The notes under the pieces were generated by a model. It saw nothing but the letters and a program-made list of their open reading frames with translations, was not told where the DNA came from and ran no database searches. From Siminovitchia fordii DSM 16014 = CIP 108821 (lineage in GTDB: Bacteria > Bacillota > Bacilli > Bacillales > Bacillaceae_C), in assembly GCF_000374565.1 (NCBI RefSeq), contig NZ_KB894685.1:248001-312000 (forward strand): a stretch of DNA of 64,000 nucleotides, written 5' to 3'. The first letter of the stretch is position 1; each line of letters begins with the position of its first letter. Both the position numbers and the translations under genes were made by a program. Positions 46,577 to 55,574 of the stretch are shown here, piece by piece.

Positions 46577-47062
46577 TCACTGAAATTTCAACAAAAGCTC
46601 TATTTCCGTTTTTCCTTTATTCAGCTTCCTGGCAATTTCCGTTACCGTCATTCCTTGTTCAGCCAGTACTTTCGCCTGTTCCCTTAGCGACAACGGAACT
46701 GCACCTTCATCGGATTCATTAGATTCATTAGTTTGTGAAGTAACGGGAGGCTTTTTCGGATCAAATGACTGTAAATCTTTGAGCTCATCTTCCATTGGAA
46801 GAAGGCTTTTTTCCTCAACCATGGCGTTCTCGGTTTTCTCTTTTTCCCTGCGGTCATTCATTCTGCTCAAGAGTTTTTCATTTTCTTCTTTGATTTCTTC
46901 AAGAAGAGTAGCCATCAGCTGTTCTGATTCATCAAGCACGAGTTTTTGCCTTTTTTCTATTTCCAGCAGCTTGTTTTGGCGCAAATATAGTAGTAGCAGT
47001 GCAAGAGCTAAGAGGATGTTCATTAAAAATAAAATAAATATAAGTGTCCCTGTCACTTTCAT
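46577..47062 (-). CDS. swrB: SwrB-like motility regulator (YlxL)
   Basis: A 161-residue protein with one N-terminal membrane span (about 6-27), a coiled-coil middle and a C-terminal helix-turn-helix-like part (LSLREQAKVLAEQGMTVTEI). Length, layout and place after sigD match B. subtilis SwrB, which helps assembly of the flagellar export gate and basal body and so activates sigma-D. Its start overlaps the end of sigD by 4 bp. Confidence 0.82.
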   Translation of the reverse strand: MKVTGTLIFILFLMNILLALALLLLYLRQNKLLEIEKRQKLVLDESEQLMATLLEEIKEENEKLLSRMNDRREKEKTENAMVEEKSLLPMEDELKDLQSFDPKKPPVTSQTNESNESDEGAVPLSLREQAKVLAEQGMTVTEIARKLNKGKTEIELLLKFQ

Positions 47063-47841
47063 CCCCGCCTGTCATTATTTTCCGTCTTCAATAACTGCCG
47101 TCTTAATTTAAAGAGTGCTTTGGAGTGGATTTGGGATATTCTTGAAGTTGACAGCTGCATAATATGACCGATTTCGGTCAATGTTAATTCCTCGTCATAA
47201 AAGAGGCTTAAAACAAGCTGTTCGTTATCAGTAAGGGTTGTAATCACTTCCGCCATTTCTTCAAGCCATTCTTTTTTTATGATCTGCTCTTCTGGAGTAG
47301 GGGTGTGATCGTCTTTGATTGTATAAGAATGAGTTTCGTCTTCCTCTTCTCCCGTCATATATTCATTTACAGAGAAAACCTGAGCAAAGAAGTATTCATT
47401 CATTGTTTTGACCACTTCAGTATCGGACACACCCATTTTTTCGGCAATTTCCTCCGCCGTTACATGGCGCATGAGTTCCTGTTCCAAGGAGTTTTGTACG
47501 CTCTCTATTTCTTTGGCCTTCTCACGGGTGCTCCTCGGAAGCCAATCCTCTTTTCGCAGACCGTCTATAATAGCACCTCTGATTCTAAAAGAAGCGTAGG
47601 TATCGAATTTAAGCTTCCTGTTAAGATCAAACTTATCCAATGCATCGAGCAATCCCATGATTCCCAGACTTTTTAATTCTTCCCTGCTCACATTTTGAGG
47701 CAAATTGACGGAGATCCTTTGAACATGATAGGTGACAAGCGGCATGTATTTTTTAACTAAGTGGTTGCCTGATTCCGGGTCTCGCTCCTCTCTCCAGCGT
47801 TCCCAATGTTTATGTTCCTCAAGGGGCAGTGTAAGCGGCAT
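47059..47841 (-). CDS. sigD: Flagellar sigma factor sigma-D
   Basis: A 260-residue FliA-type sigma factor. Region 2 (KYMPLVTYHVQRISVNLPQN; DTYASFRIRGAIIDGLRKED), region 3 and region 4 (LTLTEIGHIMQLSTSRISQI) are complete. It drives flagellin, hook-filament junction and autolysin genes. ATG at 47841 follows GAGGGG. It starts 60 bp after flhG; in B. subtilis five chemotaxis genes stand between the two. Confidence 0.95.
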   Translation of the reverse strand: MPLTLPLEEHKHWERWREERDPESGNHLVKKYMPLVTYHVQRISVNLPQNVSREELKSLGIMGLLDALDKFDLNRKLKFDTYASFRIRGAIIDGLRKEDWLPRSTREKAKEIESVQNSLEQELMRHVTAEEIAEKMGVSDTEVVKTMNEYFFAQVFSVNEYMTGEEEDETHSYTIKDDHTPTPEEQIIKKEWLEEMAEVITTLTDNEQLVLSLFYDEELTLTEIGHIMQLSTSRISQIHSKALFKLRRQLLKTENNDRRG

Positions 47842-47901
47842 ATGTATCCCCTCCTCTAACAAATTAGATTGCTTCGGAAAAGAAATCTTTTTTGCATTAG
47901 T

Positions 47902-48768
47902 CTATCTGTTGTAAAACAACTTTTGTAACCTTGCAATAAATGACTCTTTCATGTGAACAGGTTTTTGTCGTTCATTTCCATTGATAACAGACAGTGCAAT
48001 TTTTTTCAGATTGACTGAGACAGGGGCTTTCGGAAATTCCATATATACCGGACGGTTGGCTAGAACCGCTTTTCTCATATGTTTATCTTCCGGAAGTATA
48101 CCCAGTAAATGGATTTCCTTCTGAAGGAAGGTTGCCATCGCCTTTTTGAGACGTTCAAACGTCTCCTTCCCTTGTTTATCGCTGTCTGAACGGTTGCATA
48201 TGATAAGCAGACTGGCGTCCGCCCGAACCCGATGTATCAGCTTCATCATGGAGTAGGCATCCATGATGGACGTAGCCTCTGGAGTAGTGATGATTATGAC
48301 TTCATCAGCTGCCAGTGACAGCCGAAGCATCCATTGCCCTGCACCTGCTCCCATGTCAAAAATGATTATATCGTAGATTTCCTGCATTCGTTTAAAGCCG
48401 TAAAAAAGCCGGTCGACCGTAGTCTCGTCCAATTCAACCGCCTCTTGAAAACCGTTTCCTCCTGCTATGAACGATACACCGCCGGGGCCCAACTCTACAA
48501 TTTCTGAAAGCGGTTCTTGATTATAAATAAAATCACCCATTGTCTTCGTTGCCGATCCGCCCATCAGCAAATTGACATTCCCCATACCAATATCCAAGTC
48601 GACAACAAGCACATTAAACCCCTGTTCGGCAAGAATAATTGCCATGTTGCTGGAAATATTGGATTTCCCCACTCCACCTTTTCCGCTGACGACCGCAAGG
48701 GTTCTTGCTTTTTTTCGGGGTTGCCTGTTGATTTTTCTACGTAAATTTTCTGCCTGATCATTCCTCAT
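47902..48768 (-). CDS. flhG: MinD-like flagellar number regulator FlhG (YlxH)
   Basis: A 288-residue ParA/MinD ATPase. The deviant Walker A is SGKGGVGKSNISSNMA, followed by VLVVDLDIGMGNVNLLMG and IIFDMGAGAGQWML. The C-terminal tail can form a membrane-targeting amphipathic helix (SFIARLQKLFYNR). With FlhF it controls where and how many flagella form. Its start overlaps the flhF end by 4 bp. The gene after it is sigD, not cheB. Confidence 0.94.
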   Translation of the reverse strand: MRNDQAENLRRKINRQPRKKARTLAVVSGKGGVGKSNISSNMAIILAEQGFNVLVVDLDIGMGNVNLLMGGSATKTMGDFIYNQEPLSEIVELGPGGVSFIAGGNGFQEAVELDETTVDRLFYGFKRMQEIYDIIIFDMGAGAGQWMLRLSLAADEVIIITTPEATSIMDAYSMMKLIHRVRADASLLIICNRSDSDKQGKETFERLKKAMATFLQKEIHLLGILPEDKHMRKAVLANRPVYMEFPKAPVSVNLKKIALSVINGNERQKPVHMKESFIARLQKLFYNR

Positions 48769-49895
48769 TTACTGCCATCTCCAAAAATATAATCGGCAAA
48801 CAATTCGGGCGCTGCTAGAATGATGTCGTCCGGAACGTCCTGTCCGGTTGTGATATAAGATACGGCCAAATTGTACTTAAGCATAATATTCAGCATCGAT
48901 CCGAAGTGTTTTGTTTCATCCGATTTTGTAAAAATCAGCCGATCGATCGACATATGTTTAAAGTTATCCATGATCGGATCAATGTCTTTTTCCTTCATTG
49001 TTACACTTAAAACCAGAAAAGTTTCAAGATCGTTCTCCAATGACAACATATTGTTTAATGCATGAACGTACTCAGCATCCCGATAGTTTCTGCCTGCGGT
49101 ATCAATGAACACTTGGTCATAATCTGAAAAGCTTTCTATAGCTTTCATGAAGTCATCCGGCTCATAAGCTACTTCTACCGGTATATTAAGCAAACCAGCA
49201 TATGTCTTTAGCTGCTCAATTGCTGCTATACGATACGTATCCAAGGTGATAAAAGCCACTTTTTTCTTCTCTTCCAACGCGGCATGTGCGGCCAATTTTG
49301 CCAAAGTAGTCGTCTTACCAACCCCGGTAGGTCCTACAAGAGCAATAAATTTTTTATTCTTGCCCCTCGAAAAATTTAGTTGCTCTATTTTTTCAATCAG
49401 GATTTTCTTTGTTTCTTGTATGACTTCTTTTACCTCAGGCTCCTTTTTTGCCTGGCGCCATATTTCAAGTAAGCCCTCACCGATTTTCTTCACATGGCCT
49501 TCGTCCACTTCGTGGTCCAACAGCTTTCCAAGCACCGTTTGAATCGGGGCAGGATAAACAGCCAAATCCGGATTCGCCGATTTTTGGCCGGATGCAACCA
49601 TTTTTTTCAACTCAGCCAGTTCGGAAAGAAGAGATTTTTCATAATCGTGCTCGTTCTGCTTTAACTCGTTGTTTTCCGAGACCTCTCTTAACAAAAGGGC
49701 GGGATCAGTTCCCGGCATTTGTTTGTCGTCATCCATGGCTGCAATGACCTCGAACTGCTTTTTCTTGAAAAAACCTAGAATGCCTCCTGTCCATACAACC
49801 CTGGAACTTAAAATGACCGCTTCTTCTCCCACCTCTTGTTTTACTTTTTGAAAGGCTTCCGGCATAGAAGGTGCCGTGATTTTTTTAATACCCAT
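48765..49895 (-). CDS. flhF: Flagellar SRP-like GTPase FlhF
   Basis: A 376-residue SRP-family GTPase. A basic N-terminal domain (1-80), a linker, and an NG domain with VGPTGVGKTTTLAKLA, DTYRIAAIEQLKTYA and DTAGRNYRD are visible. It targets flagellar assembly at the membrane and is stimulated by FlhG. Its ATG overlaps the stop of flhA by one base. Confidence 0.95.
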   Translation of the reverse strand: MGIKKITAPSMPEAFQKVKQEVGEEAVILSSRVVWTGGILGFFKKKQFEVIAAMDDDKQMPGTDPALLLREVSENNELKQNEHDYEKSLLSELAELKKMVASGQKSANPDLAVYPAPIQTVLGKLLDHEVDEGHVKKIGEGLLEIWRQAKKEPEVKEVIQETKKILIEKIEQLNFSRGKNKKFIALVGPTGVGKTTTLAKLAAHAALEEKKKVAFITLDTYRIAAIEQLKTYAGLLNIPVEVAYEPDDFMKAIESFSDYDQVFIDTAGRNYRDAEYVHALNNMLSLENDLETFLVLSVTMKEKDIDPIMDNFKHMSIDRLIFTKSDETKHFGSMLNIMLKYNLAVSYITTGQDVPDDIILAAPELFADYIFGDGSK

Positions 49896-51928
49896 TAAAC
49901 ATTCACCACCCCAATACTTTGGACTTCCACATCAGCTTCCAGTTCATTGTAAGAAAGGATGGGCACTTGAGGAAAATACCTTTCTGTCAACTGACGCAAA
50001 TACATCCTTACCGCCGGGGAACATAAGAAGATCGGTGTTTGTTGGATTTTCGACAGCTCTTCAATTTGGGTAGCAGCCGCCTCCAATATTTTTTGGGAAT
50101 CCCCAGGATCCATTGCCAGATAATTTCCATTTTCGGTCTGCTGGATACTATCGGCAATCATTTTTTCAACCTTTCCTGAAATCGTAACGACTTTTAATAC
50201 CGGATCATCATCTGCATATTGTTTCGTAATCTGTCTCGCCAATGCCTGCCTTACATATTCGGCAAGTATGTCAGTATCAAGCGTGACTTTCCCATAGTCA
50301 GCCAGAGTTTCAAAAATCAACGGCAAATTCCTTATAGAAACATTCTCTTTCAACAGCTTAGCCAACACCTTCTGCACCTCACCAACTGTCAGAGGATTGG
50401 GTGTGACCTCTTCAACAAGAATCGGATAAGACTCCTGAAGATGGTCGATAAGTTCTTTTGTTTCCTGTCTACCGATCAGCAAATGTGCATTTGACTTTAA
50501 AACTTCCGTCAAATGTGTCGACACAACAGACGGTGGATCTACAACAGTGTATCCTTCAATCTCAGCCTGTTCCTTTACCTCTTCCGAAATCCATTTCGCG
50601 GGAAGTCCGAATGAAGGCTCAATTGTGTCGATACCCTGGAGTGTATCTTCCGTTCCCGGGCTCATCGCCAGATAATGGTCTAAAAGGATCGTCCCTTTCG
50701 CAACTTCATCACCTTTTATTTTGATTTGATATTCATTGGGCTCCAACTGAATGTTATCCCGGATTCTTACAACAGGTACAACGATTCCCAGCTCAAGAGC
50801 AAGCTGCCTGCGTATCATGACTATACGGTCAAGCAGATCTCCACCCTGATTTACATCCGCCAGCGGGATAAGACCATAACCAAATTCGAATTCAATCGGA
50901 TCCATCTGTAATAAATCGAGCACACTTTCAGGTGATTTCATTTCATCTGCTTCCGCTTCATCGGCAGAAAGAGCAAGTGGATCTTCATCACTTTCAGGGA
51001 TTCGGCCCAGTGCATATCCCCCGCCTATCAATGCTATGGCAATCGGGATGGTAATCACATTACTGATCGGAGTCGTTAATCCAAGCAAAAGGATTGTTGA
51101 ACCGGCAATATACAGAATTTTAGGATAGGCAAATAACTGGCCTGCAATATCCGATCCCAGATTCCCTTCTGAAGCTGCACGTGTTACTACAATACCTGTC
51201 GCGGTAGAAATCAAGAGTGCCGGGATTTGGCTAACTATTCCATCACCGACTGTCAACATTGAATATTTTGTTGCCGCTTCAGCGATTGGAAGTCCCTGCT
51301 GGATCATACCGATCAATATGCCGAAAATCAGGTTGATAATCACGATGACGATACCTGCAATGGCATCGCCCTTTACAAACTTGCTGGCACCATCCATTGC
51401 TCCGTAAAAATCCGATTCGCGGGAAACCTTTTCCCTACGGTTCCTTGCTTCATGTTCTGAAATGATTCCCGCATTCAAATCCGCATCGATACTCATCTGC
51501 TTACCCGGCATCGCATCAAGCGTAAATCTTGCCGCCACTTCAGATACACGCTCCGAACCTTTGGTTATCACGATAAACTGAATGACGATCAAGATAAAAA
51601 ATACAACGAGTCCTACTAGTATATTTCCACCGACTACGAATGTTCCGAACGTTTCAACAACCCCACCGGCATCCCCTTTTGAAAGAATTGATCTTGTTGT
51701 GGAAACATTAAGCCCCAGCCTGAATAAAGTAAGAAGCAATAATAATGAAGGAAATATTGAAAACTGGAGCGGTTCGTTCACATTCATCGTTGTCAAAAGC
51801 ACAAGCAGCGCCAGGGATATATTGGTTATGATCAAAAAGCTAAGCATCCATGGCGGAAATGGAATGACCAGCATGGCTACAATTAAAATCACACTTAGCA
51901 ATACAGCAATGTCCTTTGTCTTCATCAT
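49895..51928 (-). CDS. flhA: Flagellar export apparatus protein FlhA
   Basis: A 677-residue protein, the same length as in B. subtilis. Eight membrane segments fill the first 320 residues, with the FHIPEP-type region (FTLDAMPGKQMSIDADLNAG; RRKVSRESDFYGAMDGASKF-like) between them. A large cytoplasmic domain receives chaperone-substrate complexes. ATG at 51928 follows GGAAGGAGGGG. Overlap and spacing with flhB and flhF show one operon. Confidence 0.96.
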   Translation of the reverse strand: MMKTKDIAVLLSVILIVAMLVIPFPPWMLSFLIITNISLALLVLLTTMNVNEPLQFSIFPSLLLLLTLFRLGLNVSTTRSILSKGDAGGVVETFGTFVVGGNILVGLVVFFILIVIQFIVITKGSERVSEVAARFTLDAMPGKQMSIDADLNAGIISEHEARNRREKVSRESDFYGAMDGASKFVKGDAIAGIVIVIINLIFGILIGMIQQGLPIAEAATKYSMLTVGDGIVSQIPALLISTATGIVVTRAASEGNLGSDIAGQLFAYPKILYIAGSTILLLGLTTPISNVITIPIAIALIGGGYALGRIPESDEDPLALSADEAEADEMKSPESVLDLLQMDPIEFEFGYGLIPLADVNQGGDLLDRIVMIRRQLALELGIVVPVVRIRDNIQLEPNEYQIKIKGDEVAKGTILLDHYLAMSPGTEDTLQGIDTIEPSFGLPAKWISEEVKEQAEIEGYTVVDPPSVVSTHLTEVLKSNAHLLIGRQETKELIDHLQESYPILVEEVTPNPLTVGEVQKVLAKLLKENVSIRNLPLIFETLADYGKVTLDTDILAEYVRQALARQITKQYADDDPVLKVVTISGKVEKMIADSIQQTENGNYLAMDPGDSQKILEAAATQIEELSKIQQTPIFLCSPAVRMYLRQLTERYFPQVPILSYNELEADVEVQSIGVVNV

Positions 51929-51957
51929 GCTTGGCCCCTCCTTCCATGTGCTGAATT

Positions 51958-53040
51958 TCAAATTTTATGTTTGATCCTGTATACATAAGCCAAAATTTCG
52001 GCAACCGCCTTAAAAAACTCGTCCGGGATGGCATCCCCGATATTTGTCTGTTTGTAAAGCGCTTGGGCAAGTGGGCGGTTTTCCACAAGCACAATTTGAT
52101 GCTCGGAGGCTACCCGTTTTATTTTCTGGGCCATGAAGTCGATTCCTTTAGCTACAACAACCGGAGCATCTGCTTTTTCCTCGTCGTACTTGAGGGCAAT
52201 CGCAAAATGGGTCGGGTTCGTAATAACTACATCTGCTTTGGGAACCTCCTCCATCATCCTTGCCATTGCCATTTCTCTTTGCTTCTGTTTGATTTTTGAT
52301 TTGATCAGAGGATCGCCTTCCATATTCTTAAATTCATCTTTTACATCCTGCTTGGACATTCGGATATTTTTTTCAAAATCATACCGCTGATATAAATAAT
52401 CGAATAATGACAGGAATAATAAAGCGATTGATGCGCTAATCCCCATTTGCAAAGTTAAATTGCCAATCGTTTTTAATGCCGACGGAACTGATTTATGCGA
52501 TAGGATCAGGACCTCATCAATCCGAAGCCACAAAACAAGAAATGTGATAAAACCGACGAATCCAATTTTCAGGATGGATTTTAACAGTTCAACAATCGCC
52601 CTGACGGAGAAAATCCGCTTGAACCCTTTGATAGGATCAATTTTTTCAAGCTTAGGTTTCATAGGCTCTGCAGTAAACAGGAAGCCAACTTGCAATAAGT
52701 TTGCACCAAGGCTTGCCACCAATGCCACCAGCATGATCGGACCCAACAGCACAGCAACCCCCAATATCAGATCCAATCCGATTTGGTGTAAATTTTCAGC
52801 TGACAGATCCATTAGCATATATTCATTGAACGTCCGGCGAAAAATGTCGATCACCACTTGGCCGATACTGGAAGAAAAAAACAATAGGAAACCAAAGACA
52901 GACAATAAGCTGATAGCTGTATTGACATCTTGGCTCTTTGCCGTCTGTCCCTTTTTTCTAGTATCCTGCCTCTTTTTAGGCGTTGCTTTTTCCGTTTTTT
53001 CACCGGCAAAATACTGCAGATCAAGTTGAAGAAGCTTCAT
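51958..53040 (-). CDS. flhB: Flagellar export switch protein FlhB
   Basis: A 360-residue export protein. The N-terminus (DLQYFAGEKTEKATPKKRQD) and four membrane spans are followed by the cytoplasmic domain with the self-cleaving NPTH motif (VVITNPTHFAIALKYDE). Cleavage there switches export from hook to filament proteins. Its start overlaps fliR by 4 bp (ATGA). Confidence 0.96.
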   Translation of the reverse strand: MKLLQLDLQYFAGEKTEKATPKKRQDTRKKGQTAKSQDVNTAISLLSVFGFLLFFSSSIGQVVIDIFRRTFNEYMLMDLSAENLHQIGLDLILGVAVLLGPIMLVALVASLGANLLQVGFLFTAEPMKPKLEKIDPIKGFKRIFSVRAIVELLKSILKIGFVGFITFLVLWLRIDEVLILSHKSVPSALKTIGNLTLQMGISASIALLFLSLFDYLYQRYDFEKNIRMSKQDVKDEFKNMEGDPLIKSKIKQKQREMAMARMMEEVPKADVVITNPTHFAIALKYDEEKADAPVVVAKGIDFMAQKIKRVASEHQIVLVENRPLAQALYKQTNIGDAIPDEFFKAVAEILAYVYRIKHKI

Positions 53041-53816
53041 TCCAGACCACCGAGCATTTCCATGACATCCCTCATCATATGGGCAGTCGTTTCAAACAAG
53101 TTTTGCACAATGCCCAAAATTACACCAATGACAATAAAGATAACGATAAAACTGACCGCAATCTTGATTGGAAAACCGACAACAAACACATTCATCTGCG
53201 GAACCGTCCTTGCAATAATGCCAAGCGCCACATCCACCAAAAACAGTACTGCCACAACAGGGACAGCCATTTGAAATGCAATGACAAACATCATGGCAAA
53301 TGCTTTGGTCACATATTCCACAACGCCCGCATTTCCGAATCCCATGGAGACCTTGTCAATCGGGATAAATTGATAGCTGTAAAAAATTCCGTCCAGAAAC
53401 ATGTGGTGGCCATCAACAGCTAGAAGCAGCAGTAATGAAAATATATATAAATACTGTCCGATCAAAGGGGATTGAGCGCCTGTCTGCGGATCGATAACAT
53501 TAGCGATTGCAAACCCCATCTGAAAGTCAATGAAGCTGCCTGCTGCCTGGACCGCGGACAAAATCATATAGCCGATAAATCCAATAAAAAGTCCTACAAG
53601 CACTTCTTTAATGACCAATAGAAAATACTCCAGATTGATCTCTATCGGGGGAGCATCCACTGAATAGTACATCAACAGCGAAATAAAGAAAGCAAACCCG
53701 ATGCGAAACATGGCCGGAAGCGTCCGGTAGGAAAACAGCGGCATGGTTACAAAGAAAGCCGACACACGCATGAATATCAGAAGAAATACTGAAAAGGCCG
53801 GTACGATGTCTATCAT
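53037..53816 (-). CDS. fliR: Flagellar export gate protein FliR
   Basis: A 259-residue membrane protein with about six spans. VPAFSVFLLIFMRVSAFFVT and GSFIDFQMGFAIANVIDPQT are typical FliR segments. With FliP and FliQ it builds the export gate. It is tightly placed between fliQ (4 bp) and flhB (overlap). Confidence 0.95.
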   Translation of the reverse strand: MIDIVPAFSVFLLIFMRVSAFFVTMPLFSYRTLPAMFRIGFAFFISLLMYYSVDAPPIEINLEYFLLVIKEVLVGLFIGFIGYMILSAVQAAGSFIDFQMGFAIANVIDPQTGAQSPLIGQYLYIFSLLLLLAVDGHHMFLDGIFYSYQFIPIDKVSMGFGNAGVVEYVTKAFAMMFVIAFQMAVPVVAVLFLVDVALGIIARTVPQMNVFVVGFPIKIAVSFIVIFIVIGVILGIVQNLFETTAHMMRDVMEMLGGLE

Positions 53817-53820
53817 TCTA

Positions 53821-54090
53821 TCAACCTACAAACCGGGTCAGATTTTGAAAAATATCTGTTGTATACGAAAGCATCCTGCTCAGCATCCAAGGTCCAAAAA
53901 AGACAATGCCCACAAGGACTGCAATGATTTTTGGTATGAAAGCCAATGTCTGTTCCTGGATTTGCGTCGTAGCCTGAAAGATGCTCACAATCAATCCAAC
54001 CGCCAAAGCAAGCAACAACAACGGCCCGGCCACAATCAATATTGTAAATACTCCTTTTCCAGCCAGAGAAATGACTGATTCGGCGCTCAT
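53821..54090 (-). CDS. fliQ: Flagellar export gate protein FliQ
   Basis: An 89-residue protein with two membrane spans and the family core LVVSIFQATTQIQEQTLAFI-like sequence (here LIVSIFQATTQIQEQTLAF). It is part of the FliPQR helical gate. It stands between fliP and fliR, with a good AAGGAAGGTG site. Confidence 0.95.
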   Translation of the reverse strand: MSAESVISLAGKGVFTILIVAGPLLLLALAVGLIVSIFQATTQIQEQTLAFIPKIIAVLVGIVFFGPWMLSRMLSYTTDIFQNLTRFVG

Positions 54091-54132
54091 AACATCACCT
54101 TCCTTGGGATTGTATTCAAATAGGGATGTAGA

Positions 54133-54795
54133 CTAAAAACTTTGCAGCAATGATTTGACAACCAAATACCACCCATCGACCAATACAAACAGAAGTATTT
54201 TAAAAGGCAGTGAAATCATCACCGGCGGAAGCATCATCATCCCCATTGACATCAATACACTTGCTACAACCATGTCAATCACAAGGAACGGGATGAAAAT
54301 CATGAATCCAATTTGAAATGCCGTCTTCAACTCACTTAAGGCAAAAGCCGGTACAAGTGCTGTCAACGGTATATCTTCAATGGTCTGGGGTCGTTCTGCC
54401 CCCGAATAATTTAAAAATAATTCCAGGTCTTTCTGCCTCGTGTATGAACTCATAAACTCCTTGAACGGAACCGCGGCCCGTTCATACGACTCTTCCAAGG
54501 TAATTTCATCATTAAACAACGGCGTCAGGGCTTCTTTGTTCACTTGGTTCATAGTCGGAGCCATCACAAAAAAAGTAAGGAACAGGGACAATCCGATAAT
54601 CACTTGGTTCGGAGGCATCTGTTGGGTGGCTAGTGATGTACGTACAAAGGAAAGAACAATCACAATCCTGGTGAATGAAGTCATAACAATCAGGATTCCC
54701 GGTGCAATGGAAAGAACAGTCAGCAATAGAAATAGTTTCACTGATGTTGACACTGTTTCAGGTGAGCTGTTGAAAAACTCCATTACTTCATTCAT
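54133..54795 (-). CDS. fliP: Flagellar export gate protein FliP
   Basis: A 220-residue protein with four spans. TSFTRIVIVLSFVRTSLATQ, PPNQVIIGLSLFLTFFVMAP and MGMMMLPPVMISLPFKILLF are the family signatures. No cleavable signal is obvious. The ATG overlaps the fliO end by 4 bp. It forms the pentameric core of the export gate. Confidence 0.96.
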   Translation of the reverse strand: MNEVMEFFNSSPETVSTSVKLFLLLTVLSIAPGILIVMTSFTRIVIVLSFVRTSLATQQMPPNQVIIGLSLFLTFFVMAPTMNQVNKEALTPLFNDEITLEESYERAAVPFKEFMSSYTRQKDLELFLNYSGAERPQTIEDIPLTALVPAFALSELKTAFQIGFMIFIPFLVIDMVVASVLMSMGMMMLPPVMISLPFKILLFVLVDGWYLVVKSLLQSF

Positions 54796-55451
54796 TTTTC
54801 ATCGTGCTCCTTTCCCTGAAACTCTTTTAAAATACTTTGCCGCTGCTTCTTGATTGCATCCATTTCATTTTTAAAGTGTTTCTGGAATGTACCATGATTG
54901 TTCTCATCTTGTTTTGAGTTCAACATGGATTTTATTGCTCCTGCAAGTTTTGAAACGGCATCAGCCGGCTGGATGCTTCCCTCAAGCTGTTCATTATATT
55001 GATTTAAAATATTTTGCTGCTCCTGTTCATCTGTAATCTCTTTAAGTAGGTGGACGTCTTCGCCGACGCCCAACACGAGCAACCTATTTCCTGCTTTCAC
55101 GATCTGTATCGAACGGTTTCCACCAAGCGCAGTCCCGCCCAGGTTTTGAATAAGGCGGTTCTGCTGGTAAGATTGGCTTTTTTTATTAATGAATTTCAAC
55201 AAAAAGTACAGCAATGCAATGACAAACACCAATGCAGCAATCATTTTAATAACATCAAAAAAGCTGATGGAAAAAGATTCATCACTGTTGTTTTCCTGAA
55301 GTGATTGATTTGGGCCGTCAGGCTCCTCGCATTTATTTGGATTTTTTATGCATTCCTCCACGGATCCTTTCGGGCTCGCTTGCACAAGATGCGGTTTGAC
55401 ATTTGTGAGGACGATCAAAAGCAATAATAGAACTACCCATTTATTTTTCAT
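54792..55451 (-). CDS. fliO: Flagellar biosynthetic protein FliO (FliZ of Bacillus)
   Basis: A 219-residue protein with an N-terminal signal peptide (VVLLLLLIVLTNVKPHLVQA, residues about 6-25). A short external part, a membrane span (about 70-87) and a cytoplasmic beta domain (NRSIQIVKAGNRLLVLGVGE) follow, which fits FliO/FliZ. It helps assemble FliP. The 123-bp gap to fliY upstream is where cheY stands in B. subtilis. Confidence 0.88.
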   Translation of the reverse strand: MKNKWVVLLLLLIVLTNVKPHLVQASPKGSVEECIKNPNKCEEPDGPNQSLQENNSDESFSISFFDVIKMIAALVFVIALLYFLLKFINKKSQSYQQNRLIQNLGGTALGGNRSIQIVKAGNRLLVLGVGEDVHLLKEITDEQEQQNILNQYNEQLEGSIQPADAVSKLAGAIKSMLNSKQDENNHGTFQKHFKNEMDAIKKQRQSILKEFQGKEHDEK

Positions 55452-55574
55452 ATTTTATACCTGAATTCACTATTATTCTTTCTTTGCTTCTTCCCTTTTG
55501 TTGACATTGTTGATTAGAAGCGTTGTACAGCTTTTTTAACACGATCGTTCCCTCACAATCTAATTTCAAAAAAA
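55452..55574 (-). other. fliY-fliO spacer lacking cheY
   Basis: In B. subtilis the receiver gene cheY lies here. The spacer is only 123 bp. Its one minus-strand frame (about 35 codons from a GTG) has no receiver motif, so cheY is absent rather than decayed in place. Confidence 0.75.
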
